Below, in pieces: positions 1 to 10,514 of a stretch of DNA of 64,000 nucleotides. The stretch spans positions 1,692,501-1,756,500 of the forward strand of contig JALMGJ010000016.1 of assembly GCA_023362775.1 (NCBI GenBank). Direction: 5' to 3'. Position numbers and translations under genes: made by a program. Position 1 is the first letter of the stretch, and each line of letters starts with the position of its first letter. Source of the stretch: Charina bottae (Eukaryota; Chordata; Lepidosauria; Squamata; Charinaidae). The notes under the pieces are model-generated. The model did no database searches, had not been told where the DNA came from, and was given only the letters and a program-made list of their open reading frames with translations.

Positions 1-742
1 AAATCTGAAGAAATATTACAGTGAGAGATCAAAAACAGTAGGGTTGGGTATAACTTAAAATAATTAAATCAGATTTTTTTTCTTTTTTGTTTGGAATCTG
101 GGTTGTATAAATAGAAAAATTCTTTTCTTTTTATTTCTATATGCATAGTATAATAGTATGGTTGGGTATAAATTAAAAGACTTAAACTAGAATTTTTTCT
201 TTTTATCTGGAATTTGGAATGCACAAATAGAAAAAAAAATTCTCTTTACTTACATATGTATAGTTTTGGAAAAATTAAAGTGTACCAACAATACAGGAAT
301 GGATGTTGAAATTACTAGAAATGACAGAAAATGACAAATTGATTTGCCTACTAAAAGAAAATTTTAATTATTATTCTTTAATGAGTGGAAATTTTTGATG
401 GACTATTTGCAAAAAGCAGGAGGAGTAAAGCTAAATATGGGGTTTTGATGATTAGATTATAGATAAATAGTATATAATAGACAAGGAAAAATATATGAAT
501 GTTATATGAATAGCCAGCATGTTGAAACAAACTATATACTTTATTCTTATGACCATAGACGGATCAAAGGTTATCTAATTTCTATGTATGTCTTTTTCTT
601 TATTTTTTTTTTCTTTTTTCTTTTTCTTTACTGCACTGTTATTTTTCTTTTCTTTTAATTTGTATTTCTTTTTCCGTTTCATCTTTAACTTTTAGCTTTG
701 TATATTTAAAAACCTAATAAAACTTATGTAAAAAAAAAAAAA
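1..742 (+). mobile_element. L1-like LINE 3' UTR and poly(A) tail
   Basis: AT-rich, non-coding stretch ending in an AATAAA-like signal (AATAAAACTTATG) and a poly(A) run at about 730-742, as expected for the 3' end of an L1-type LINE. It contains an imperfect tandem duplication with a period of about 118 bp: the motif GGTTGGGTATAA recurs near 43 and 160, each followed by a T-rich tract and a 'tggaat(c/t)tggaat/gggt' block. No ORF2 sequence is visible, so assignment to L1 rests on the tail and on its similarity to the tail of the L1 remnant at 7.6-7.75 kb. The 5' boundary lies outside the window or is not recognisable. Confidence 0.45.
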
Positions 743-3725
743 GGAAGGTGTCCAAAATGCTACTGGGGAAGAGCGGAGGGCAATTCCGAGTAGCTCCAGA
801 AAGAGTGAAGCAGCTGGGCCGAAGCCGAAAGGATGCTCAGTTGTGGATCTGTCTGGAAGTGGAAGGAAAGTCCGATGCTGTAAAGAACAATATTGCATAG
901 GAACCTGGAATGTAAGATCAATGAATCAAGGTAAGCTGGATGTGGTCAAACATGAGATGACAAGATTGAACATCGACATCTTGGGAATCAGCGAACTAAA
1001 ATGGACAGGAATGGGCGAATTTAATTCAGGAGACCATTATATATACTACTGTGGGCAAGAATCCCTTAGAAGAAATGGAGTAGCTCTCATAGTCAATAAA
1101 AGAGTGGGAAAGGCAGTACTGGGGTACAACCTCAAAAACGACAGAATGCTTTCAGTTCGAATCCAAGGCAAACCATTCAACATCACAGAAATCCAAGTCT
1201 ATGCCCCAACCACTGATGCCGAAGAAGCTGAAGTTGACCGGTTCTATGAAGACCTACAACACCTTCTAGAACTAACACCAAAAAAAAGATGTCCTTTTCA
1301 TCATAGGGGACTGGAATGCTAAAGTAGGAAGTCAAAAAATAACCGGAATAACAGGCAAGTTCGGCCTCGGAGTACAAAATGAAGCAGGGCAAAGGCTAAT
1401 AGAATTTTGTCAAGAGAACACGCTGGTCATAGCCAACACTCTTTTCCAACAACACAAGAGACGACTCTACACATGGGCATCACCAGATGGTCAATACCGA
1501 AATCAGATTGATTATATACTTTGCAGCCAAAGATGGAGAAGCTCTATACAATCAGCAAAAACAAGACCTGGAGCTGACTGTGGCTCAGATTATGAGCTTC
1601 TTATCGCAAAATTTAGGCTTAAATTGAAGAACGTAGAGAAAACCACTAGACCACTCAGGTATGACCTAAATCATATCCCTTATGAATATACAGTGGAGGT
1701 GAGGAATAGATTTAAAGGATTAGATCTGGTAGACAGAGTGCCTGAAGAACTATGGATGGAGGTTCATCAAATTGTACAGGTAGCATCTAAAACCATCCCA
1801 AAGAAAAAGAAATACAAGAAAGCAAAGTGGCTGACTGATGAGGCTTTACAAATAGCTGAGGAAAGAAGGGAAGCAAAAGGCAAGGGAGAAAGGGAAAGAT
1901 ATAAACAACAGAATGCAGAATTCCAGAGAATAGCAAGGAGAGATAAGAAGGCCTTCTTAAATGAACAATGCAAAGAAATCGAGGAAAACAATAGAATGGG
2001 GAAGACTAGAGATCTCTTCAAGAAAATCGGAGATATCAAGGGAACGTTTTGTGCAAAGATGGGCATGATAAAGGACAAAAAAGGCAGGGACCTAACAGAA
2101 GCAGAAGAGATTAAGAAGAGGTGGCAAGAATACACAGAAGAACTTTACAAGAAAGATCTTAATATCCCTGATAAATACGATGGTATGGTCACTGACCTTG
2201 AGCTGGACATCCTAGAGAGTGAAGTCAAGTGGGCCTTAGGAAGCATGACTAACAACAAAGCTAGCGGAGAAGACAGTATCCCAGCTGAGCTATTTAAAAT
2301 CCTAAAAGATGATGCTGTTAAAGTGCTGCACTCAATATGCCAACAAATTTGGAAAACTCAACAGTGGCCACAGGATTGGAAAAGGTCAGTTTACGTTCCA
2401 ATTCCAAAGAAAGGCAATGCCAAAGAATGTTCAAACTATCGTACAATTGCGCTCATTTCACATGCTAGGAAGGTTATGCTCAAAATCCTACAAGCTAGGC
2501 TTCAGCAGTATGTGAACCGAGAACTACCAGAAGTGCAAGCTGGGTTTCGAAGAGGCAGAGGAACTAGAGATCAGATTGCCAACATTCGCTGGATCATGGA
2601 AAAAGCAAGAGAGTTCCAGAAAAACATCTACTTCTGCTTCATTGACTACGCTAAAGCCTTTGATTGTGTGGATCACAACAAACTGTGGCAAAGTCTTAAA
2701 GAGATGGGAGTACCAGACCACCTTACCTGTCTCCTGAGAAACCTGTATGTGGGTCAAGAAGCAACAGTTAGAACCGGACATGGAACAACCGACTGGTTCA
2801 AAATTGGGAAAGGATTACGACAAGGGTGTATATTATCACCCTGCTTATTTAACTTATATGCAGAGTACATCATGAGAAATGCCGGGCTGGATGAATCACA
2901 AGCCGGAGTTAAGATTGCCGGGAGAAATATCAACAACCTCAGATATGCAGACGATACCACCCTAATGGCAGAAAGTGAAGAGGAACTAAAGAGCCTCTTG
3001 ATGAGGGTGCAAGGAGAGAGTGCAAAAGCTGGCTTGAAACTCAACATTAAAAAAACCCAGATCATGGCATCTGGTCCCATCACTTCCTGGCAAATAGAAG
3101 GGGAAGAAATGGAAGCAGTGACAGATTTTATTTTCTTGGGCTCCAAGATCACCGCAGACGGTTACTGCAGCCATGAAATTAAAAGACGCTTGCTCCTTGG
3201 GAGGAAAGCTATGGCAAACCTAGACAGCATATTTAAAAGTAGAGACATCACCTTGCCGACAAAGGTCCAAGTTAAAGCTATGGTTTTTCCAGTAGTAATG
3301 TATGGCTGTGAGAGTTGGACCATAAGGAAGGCTGAGCGCCAAAGAATTGATGCTTTCGAACTGTGGTGCTGGAGAAGACTCTTGAGAGTCCCTTGGACTG
3401 CAAGGAGGTCAAACCAGTCAATCCTAAAGGAAATCAACCCTGACTGCTCATTGGAAGGACAGATGCTGAAGCTGAAGCTCAAATACTTTGTCCACCTAAT
3501 GCGAAGAGAGGACTCACTGGAAAAGACCCTGATGCTGGGAAAGACTGAAGGCAAAAGGAGAAGGGGACGGCAGAGGATGAGATGGTTAGATAGCACCACC
3601 GATTTAATGAACATGAATTTGAGTAAACTCCGAGAGACAGTGGAGGACAGGAAGGCCTGGCGTGCTATGGTCCATGAGGTCACGAAGAGTCGGACACGAC
3701 TAAACGACTGAACAACAACAACAAA
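743..3725 (+). mobile_element. RTE-BovB LINE, nearly full-length
   Basis: This is a BovB-type RTE retrotransposon. The translated product matches the well-known BovB endonuclease-reverse transcriptase from its N-terminal region (GTWNVRSMNQGKLDVV) to its C-terminal end. The element ends in an ACA-rich microsatellite tail (about 3713-3725), typical of RTE elements, preceded by the BovB 3' signature GAGTCGGACACGACT. Its 5' end directly abuts the poly(A) of the preceding L1-like tail. No clear target-site duplication was found. BovB is known for horizontal transfer between squamates and other animals. The same 3' signature is reused by the Sauria SINEs at 26.0, 35.0 and 39.0 kb. Confidence 0.95.
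843..3711 (+). pseudogene. BovB endonuclease-reverse transcriptase, one frameshift
   Basis: Single RTE polyprotein: APE-type endonuclease, then reverse transcriptase, then a C-terminal domain. It would nick target DNA and prime reverse transcription there. The frame runs from about 843 to an 8-A run at 1280-1287, where one extra base shifts the frame. It then stays open from 1288 to the stop at 3709-3711 with no internal stop. The RT is well preserved, including GYAKAFDCVDH-type motif A (about 2640-2670), the RQGCILSP motif (about 2818-2840) and YADD (2944-2955). Two further lesions stand out. The conserved final endonuclease motif SDH reads SDY, the His codon position 1591-1593 being TAT. 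A codon is also missing near 3270 relative to the family. The true start is unclear: 843 is simply the first ATG of the open stretch. I infer the copy is inactive although the RT is nearly intact. Confidence 0.92.
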
Positions 3726-5241
3726 TTTGGATGACTCACAATGGTGCTTATCTTGGGTTTTATTTTGGGTCTTATCCTTGTTTTTCTTCGTGGTAATCTT
3801 TTGTTCCTGGGACTCATTTGAATTTAGTTTTTAATTAGTATGCTGTTGATGTAGTTGCTTTGTTGCATTTGATGCTCTGTGCCATCCAAACTCCTTTGAG
3901 AATGGGGCAGGTTCTAAGTACTGCAGAATTAATTAATCAATTTAATTTCCCAGCCAACGATGATTGAAGGTAATGTGAGGTTAAAATCAATATATCAAAG
4001 TACAGCCCAGTTGGGAAAAATTGTATAGCATACAGAGATGGGAAAGATAACCCCTGAAATGCATTAAGAAATATGTAATCAAAAGAATATTTAAGAATGA
4101 CCATTCTGACATTATCCTAAGTTGTATTTAAAATTAAATTAACACTTTCTTACTCCTGGAGAGGCCTCATTAAATTAAAAATTGGGAAATATTATTATCT
4201 TTAGGGATTGAGTTTTATTATTTAGAATTCTCAATTATTTTTTTCAAAAGTACACTTTGACTTGCCTTTCCAGTTGTTTCATATATTTTGGAGAGCTGTA
4301 GCAATGATAAATTTTAATCAAAATAAGTGCTAATTTTAGAACTAGCAGGAATATAAAGTGACATATGAGATAGATGCTTTATGAAATATTATGCTGAATT
4401 CTCAAAACGATATTTAAATATTATGTTACTAAATCTATATGAGAAAGTATACATACAGTCAGAAAATAAACAAAAAAGAGCACTCATGCATAAAATGTGC
4501 TAAAATAAAGTGTATGAGACAAAATTTATTTACCAGCTTATTCATATTTCATCGCATTTTATAGCTGTTGTTATCTATAAAGTAGATGGAAGCATCTAAA
4601 TAGAATGAACTCTAAATCCTTTGTCCTAAAGTCCTATGACATTTGCTTATATCACAGAAGGAAATTTAGTTTAAGCATCCTTTACTTAGGGAGAAAGGTG
4701 GGGTATATCTGCCATACAGAAATTACCAATAAATCCATAAAGAACACACTTTTAACACAGCAAGTTTTACCATATGTTAAGAGGTAGAAATGTGCCCTCT
4801 CGCAATGACAACTATTCATTTCAAGGGGGTGGGCTGCAACTGGAAGCTATAGGGCTACATATACAAAAGAAGGATTTGAAACATGACATTGTTTAATGGA
4901 AGGGACTCAGAGAATGCCATCCCTGTTAGGTCTGGAGCAGCGGTAACTCTAAGGTACTTTATTTATTTATTTATTTATTTATTTATCAAATTTTGCCACC
5001 ACCAGTGCACCCCTTCTAACTTTCAAGGCCACTCTGAAATATATGTTGTTGCAATTCTGGCTTTTTATGCAGATTAAAGTACACACATATGCGCCCACAC
5101 ACATGTACACACATGCATAATTTGCAGGTGTGAATGAGCTCTTAAGAGATCAACTGGAATGCTAGGCTGAATGTGTAACACATGACTTGATCTCTTGCTA
5201 TTTGATTTCTCAACACATCAGGACACATTGAGAAGCATATT
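3726..5241. other. No gene recognised; (TTTA)n at 4960-4985
   Basis: AT-rich unique-looking sequence. The only structure seen is a (TTTA)n tract at about 4957-4986 and scattered CA dinucleotides at 5075-5115. Short ORFs here have no recognisable domain. Confidence 0.5.
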
Positions 5242-5341
5242 TGAGAGATCAATCTAAAAAGGCAAGTGATGAAAGGATTGCAAGAAGCTAAACAACAACT
5301 AGATGTACTCGATACAGAAGAATTAGAAAAGAAGATAAATT

Positions 5342-7063
5342 TTGCTAAACAAAACCATTTTGAGAATGCAAACAAACCAGGGAAAATGTTGGCATACCAG
5401 ATTACAAAAGAGAAAGATTTACAATATTGGCAATAAGAAATTATTATACACAAGATTGGAAGTTACAGAAGAACTTGCAGAATTCTTTAGGAAATTATAT
5501 GCTAAGCCTGATATTGATGAGGCAGGCATGAATAAATATATCAAGGACTCTGAACTCAAAGATTTTAATGAACAATATAGAAAAATATTAAATAAAGCTA
5601 TATCTATTCAAGAAACCAGAGAAGCAATAAAACAAATTAAGTTTGGGGAGGTGCCAGGCCCAGGTGGGCTCATAGCTCAATATTATAAAGAACTGGAGGA
5701 TGAACTCCTAGAACTGCTGAAAAAAATGATGAATAAACTCTCAGAGAAAAGAGCAATACCACAAATATGAGAAGAAGCATATATAACTTTGATTGATAAA
5801 GATGGGAATGATTCAGAGAAACCACAGTCATATTGACCAATCTCCTTATGGAATGTTGAGTACATTTTTTTTACTGCAATATTAACTGAAAGGTTAAAGA
5901 AGTGTGTTCCAGATATAATACATAGGGATAAAACAGGTTATATTCCCAAGAAGAATATTAAAGACAATATTTATAATAAATACATCCATTAAAAAAAGCA
6001 TCAACAATAATTTCTTTAGACACAGAAAAATCCTTCGACAATATGGAATGGCCATTTCTATTTGCAGTATTGAAAAAGCATATATAAATAGCAAATGGCA
6101 AAGATCACAGCAAAGGGAACATTTTCTAAGCATTTTTTAATATGTAAAGATACCAGACAAGGATGTCCAGTTTCTCCTTTACTATCTGCAATTGCTTTAG
6201 AAGTATTAGGAAATAAGGTTACAAATGATAAACAATATCAGGCATTAAGATTCAAAGAGAGGAATATAAATTAAAGTCTTATGTGGATGATATAGTAATA
6301 ACTATTTTACAACTGCAAATTGCAAAAAAAACAGCTGATGAAAGAGTCAGAAAGAGTCAGGTTGCCAGTCAACAAAGACCCAGTGAAATATGTGGGCTGT
6401 ATTTTACAGTAAGAAAGATATTTCAGAATAATTACAACAAATTATGGGGAGAAATTTTAAAAAAATGAAAGGTGGGAAAATTTAAATTCTCCTGATTAGC
6501 AACAATTGTGACTGTTAAGATGAATGTGTTATCCAATATAATTTTTTTTTATTTCAAATGGTGCCAATATCAGTCCCATAATTTTTTTTGCAAGATTGGC
6601 AAATAACAATTTATTTAATAAATTGTTAAATTTGTTTGGAAAGGGAAAAATGTAGAGTAAAATAAAAAACTCTACATGATTCAAAAGACAAACATGGGCT
6701 TGCTCTCCCAAATTTTAAATTATATTACTATGCAAGTTATTTGTCATGGATAATTGAATGGATAAAATCCTCAAATAGCAGAGTGTTGATATTAGAAGGT
6801 GTCAGCCTAGCTAATGGACTTCACCGATACTTATGGTATAAGGATACAAAAGAAGACAAAAACTTAAAAGGACATAGTGTAAGAGCTTGGGGGGAAAATG
6901 GAATTCCACAAAACAGTAATAAATGCAGCAATCTTGCCTTTAGCCTCACCCTCAAATGCTTTTTATTTTGCAAATAATTACTGCAAAAAAAAAGTGTAAT
7001 TACATATGCAGATATGGTGCATCCAGACTCTAGAAACAGATTAAAGATACAGCAAAGATAGAT

Positions 7064-7113
<50 letters not shown>

Positions 7114-7198
7114 CAGATAGACAGATAGACAGATAGACAGATAGATGATAGATAGATGATAGATAGATGATAGATAGATGATAGATGGATGGATAGAT

Positions 7199-7254
<56 letters not shown>

Positions 7255-7440
7255 TATCAATATAAATCTACCACAGTTGATGAATTTACAGATTGCTGGA
7301 AGAAGAAAAAGTGACAATAAGAAAGAAGGAAGGTTTTAAAGACAAATGACAGAATTTGAAACACTTACAAAGAATGAAGACTACCTACTAGGACAGATAT
7401 ATAAATTGCTATTAAAATGAGACATGGAGGCAGAACAAGT
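5342..7440 (+). pseudogene. L1 ORF2 reverse transcriptase remnant
   Basis: Broken coding remnant of an L1 endonuclease-RT. The longest clean stretch is 5342-5770, ending at a TGA within the RT region. After it, stops occur at 5835-5837 and repeatedly between 5988 and 6100, and the frame changes several times. The catalytic YVDD-like region (about 6283-6300) is followed at once by frame loss. The L1 C-terminal sequence resumes after the microsatellite (about 7330-7440). No function can remain. Confidence 0.75.
7055..7252. repeat. (GATA)n microsatellite, interrupted
   Basis: About 200 bp of GATA repeats with GACA, GATG and GGAT interruptions. A pure block at 7201-7250 is flanked by a more degenerate block at 7056-7200. 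It lies inside the L1 ORF2 remnant. Confidence 0.97.
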
Positions 7441-7752
7441 AAAATATTGTATAATAAAGTGGATGCAAATTTTTTTGCATCTTTGTCATCTTTACTATGT
7501 TACAAGTAAATTGCCGTACGATAAAATAAAAATAAATATAGAGATTCTTAGGATGACACAATAAACTTAGTTCTATATTCTTAATTGATTTTAAATTTTA
7601 TAATTGTAAGCTCTTTGTTTATTTTTGAATTTTTTATTCTTTATCCACAATGTCTATTTCTATTTCTGTTTTTCTTTTATGTAGCTATTCACCCTGTTCC
7701 TTTAAATGTTTTAACAAATAAATCAATAATTGTTTTTAGAAAAAAAAAGAAT

Positions 7753-9330
7753 ATATGAACTATCCCTTTTGAAAAGTGTTACCTTTATGATGACAGCCAG
7801 TGATGTCCACAATGGACTCCATAACAAACTGCAAGGATGTCAAAATGATGGTCAGTGAGTGATTAAGTCATTGCACAAACACTGCTATTATGTACTTGCA
7901 TCATGTCTAATAAAAGTCATGTAGCTTTTACTTGATGATCTCATATCTTATGGGTTATAATTTGCTCCGTTTGTCCCCTAGCTGCCAATATATGCATATT
8001 ATATTTTGTATTATGTCACAGTGATTAATCTAGGGTAGTTAATTTATGCATGCAATCACCTCTAGATGGTACAGTCAATAAGTGATTAATATACGTTTGT
8101 TAGATGATCTGAAAAGACAACTGGGCCGGGTTCCAATTTAGGCCCTAAATCATTTCTTTTTGGTTCAAAAGCCATATTTATAACAATTCACACACACACC
8201 CTTGGGAAAAGAGCCCCAAAGTTACTCACTCTACTCCTGGATGGTGTGTTAGTGGATATAACGGCAAGAAAGGCACAATCAGAAGGAGAAATGAAAAGGT
8301 TCAGTAAACATTTTAAAACAAAATACTGAAAAAAGAAGACTAAGTAAAGTTTGTATTGCTTTATTGTTATGTCCGTCTCCAACACACACACACCAGCATA
8401 TATATGGGATGGAAAGATAGATGTGAGCTTGTTGAAAATGTCCAACTTCTAATTAAAGGAGTTACTGTATTTTCTGTTTTAACTCTAGAATTTTATACCA
8501 AATCACTCTCCCCAAACCAGTTGTTAACCGTTGAGTCTTTTGGACAGGATTTTATTTTTACTTGCAGATTCATACCTTCTGACTGCTTCACTAGAGATTC
8601 CTCTGTGCTCTCTCCTCATTTACATGTTGATATGTCATTCATCCTAAAACCCTACTCCTTTTTTCTGGTCTCCTGATGTTGACATCTTTTGGTCTCAGCC
8701 CAGTGTCTTTCTTCTGCAGCTCCTTTTTCTTAAAGAACTTCCAACTCCTCCTTGTGATCGATCACAACTTTCTTTGCAGTCTCTCTCATCAGCTGTTGTT
8801 TGGATCTTACATGCAACCTTTTATTTCTAGAACAACCTGAACTACCTATTAAAACATGAGTACATAGTTGATTCTTGAATTTCATTTGGGATGCTGTGCA
8901 CAGCACTTTGGTAATTTCCCCACCAGAAACTTCTAACCATCCCTGTGCCAAAATAACAGCAACAAGGACAAGTTTTACATCATTTCCACAATAGTTCGGT
9001 AATGCTATAAGGTCACTGTAAATCACTAGTGGGGAAATGACCTTTGACTGGCACATTCTGCCCACAACACAGCTGTCTTTTAAAATATTGGCAATTGCAG
9101 TTAACACTGTATCATAATTATTAGGTGGAACTAAGTCTCACATGGAAGGTGAGACTTCCTATAAATGCCATTCAGAGTAGAAATCTTTGTACATTCCACC
9201 AGAAATGTAATATTTTCTAATGGACTCTGATACAGCAGCTGATAATTATCCTTAGGTACCGTATTGTAATACTGTATTGTTTGCCACCTTATAGCCAGAT
9301 CCTTAAACATTGACCTCTAAAACTGCCAAC
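7753..9330. other. No gene; contains a copy of an unclassified dispersed repeat
   Basis: No coding gene recognised. The stretch 7805-8020 resembles 16325-16530 in the same orientation. Shared blocks include TAACAAACTGCA, 'cattgcacaaa/catcacacaaa', 'tacttg-catcatg' and 'ggtttgctcc'. It is probably an old dispersed repeat of unknown class. The rest appears unique. Confidence 0.4.
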
Positions 9331-9472
9331 ACAGGATAAGGCTCAGACTGAAGAAGCTTCTTGGATAAGGAGCGAAACGTTTCCACTGAGAAAATAGAAA
9401 TCCAGTTGACATGATTCAAGCTACAGACAATTCCACCTGGATGACTGAGAACCTTCATCGACAGGATAAGGC
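9331..9472 (+). mobile_element. Short Penelope-like element 3' end with 12-bp target duplication
   Basis: A 118-bp insertion (9343-9460) flanked by exact 12-bp direct repeats ACAGGATAAGGC (9331-9342 and 9461-9472). The inserted sequence is the terminal region of the same Penelope-like family as the dimer at 29.3-30.9 kb: CTGAAGA, hairpin, GAAACG, then 'aatagaaatccagttgac' and an end reading 'ctgagaaccttcatcg'. It includes the roughly 34-36 nt tail that the right arm of the 30-kb dimer lacks. It carries no coding sequence. Confidence 0.85.
9348..9378 (+). ncRNA. Hammerhead-like core in Penelope-like element
   Basis: CTGAAGA (9348-9354), one A, a 7-bp stem GCTTCTT/AAGGAGC (9356-9362 with 9367-9373, one G-T pair) closed by GGAT, then GAAAC (9374-9378). 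This resembles the CUGANGA, stem II, GAAA core of hammerhead ribozymes, which are known in Penelope-like elements. It departs from the consensus by the extra base after CTGAAGA and by having no obvious stem III. Self-cleavage is a hypothesis only. Confidence 0.4.
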
Positions 9473-10448
9473 AATAACTTGGCTCTGCTTTGAAGTCGTG
9501 TAGCCCAACTAAGACAAAATATATCTTTTTTAAAATACCTTTAATTGCTTTTTAAATTAATAACAAAAAAGGAAAAACAAAACTGTCGGAGCGAGCGCGC
9601 GGAGATGGAGCGGCCTGCCTCTCTCCTAGGCACCAGTGATCCAAGTACTATGCAGTAAATAGACTCCAAACAGAAGTTATATCAAATATCCTATTTACTT
9701 TATATACATACGTATTTACAGATCACTTCCACAAGTAACAAATGATACACCATCAACGATACAGCTTTCACGAGGTAAAATGGGAATAAAATGGAATACA
9801 GAATATCTCTGCATTTATAGTCAAACTGACCTATCACATTATAGGTCAATCTTGTTAACTACCACACCCAACCTAACTCTAAGCACCTGTTGAATGAGTC
9901 ACACATGACACATCATTCTTACAACAATGGCTGCTAATTGGGTGACTGTGCAGAATATTTCACCTTTTACCTAGAAATCAAGCCTCTCTGTATAATTTAT
10001 ATCTAGAAGTAAATTCCTGGGTTTATCAAACCCCAACAAAAACACAAAAATAATAGTAATAAAGATACATACACTATCAAGAAGAAGGAAAAAAACATTA
10101 AAATTGCTATTACAAAAAGTTGAAAAAATACAGCAAAGGAAAAAGACAAAGTATATATTTAATATTGGTAGGCACAGAACTCCCTCTCTTATGTCACTGA
10201 GATTAGTGTTCCTCTCCTTCCCCAATCAATTAATCTAATACTATTTCTCACCGATTTGTTACAGCTTATTGTTTTTTCTTGTTGCAGAAATCTCTTTTTT
10301 GGTGGGAAGAGGCAACACCTCTGAAAAATATCCAAATGTTTGCTCACTCTATTTAGAAGATTTTCAGGAGTGTAGAACAATGCCACCAAAGTGGCCCATT
10401 TTAAAGCAATTCAAAATTGGCTCCATATCCATAGCATTATGATATATC
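9473..10448. other. No gene; short GC-rich island at 9584-9640
   Basis: Mostly AT-rich. A sharply GC-rich segment with several CpGs begins 'tgtcggagcgagcgcgcgg' near 9585 and ends near 9640. It could be the edge of an eroded LTR or DNA transposon, but no matching end or target duplication was found. Confidence 0.35.

Positions 10449-10514
<66 letters not shown>
10449..10514. repeat. (CTAT)n microsatellite
   Basis: About 16 near-perfect CTAT units (GATA on the other strand). Translation gives meaningless YLSIYLSI repeats. Confidence 0.97.

Larger units (their letters stand above)
5242..7752 (+). mobile_element. Decayed L1-type LINE (ORF2 part and 3' tail)
   Basis: Remnant of an L1 element. 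Translated fragments in several frames follow L1 ORF2 order: a linker ending in GNKKLLYTRLEVTEELAEFF (about 5430-5490), the IKFGEVPGPGGL-type RT start (about 5635-5670), a block resembling 'RPISLLNVDYKIF' (about 5830-5870), the TRQGCPVSPLLSAIALEVL block (about 6150-6210), then the post-RT PNFKLYYYASYLSWIIEWI block (about 6707-6765). It ends in a T-rich 3' UTR and a short poly(A) at about 7740-7749. Many stops and frameshifts are present and the 5' end is truncated. A GATA microsatellite sits inside the C-terminal coding part. Confidence 0.8.

Noticed and set aside
3162..3683. 173-codon minus-strand frame
   Set aside because: Antisense of the BovB C-terminal region.
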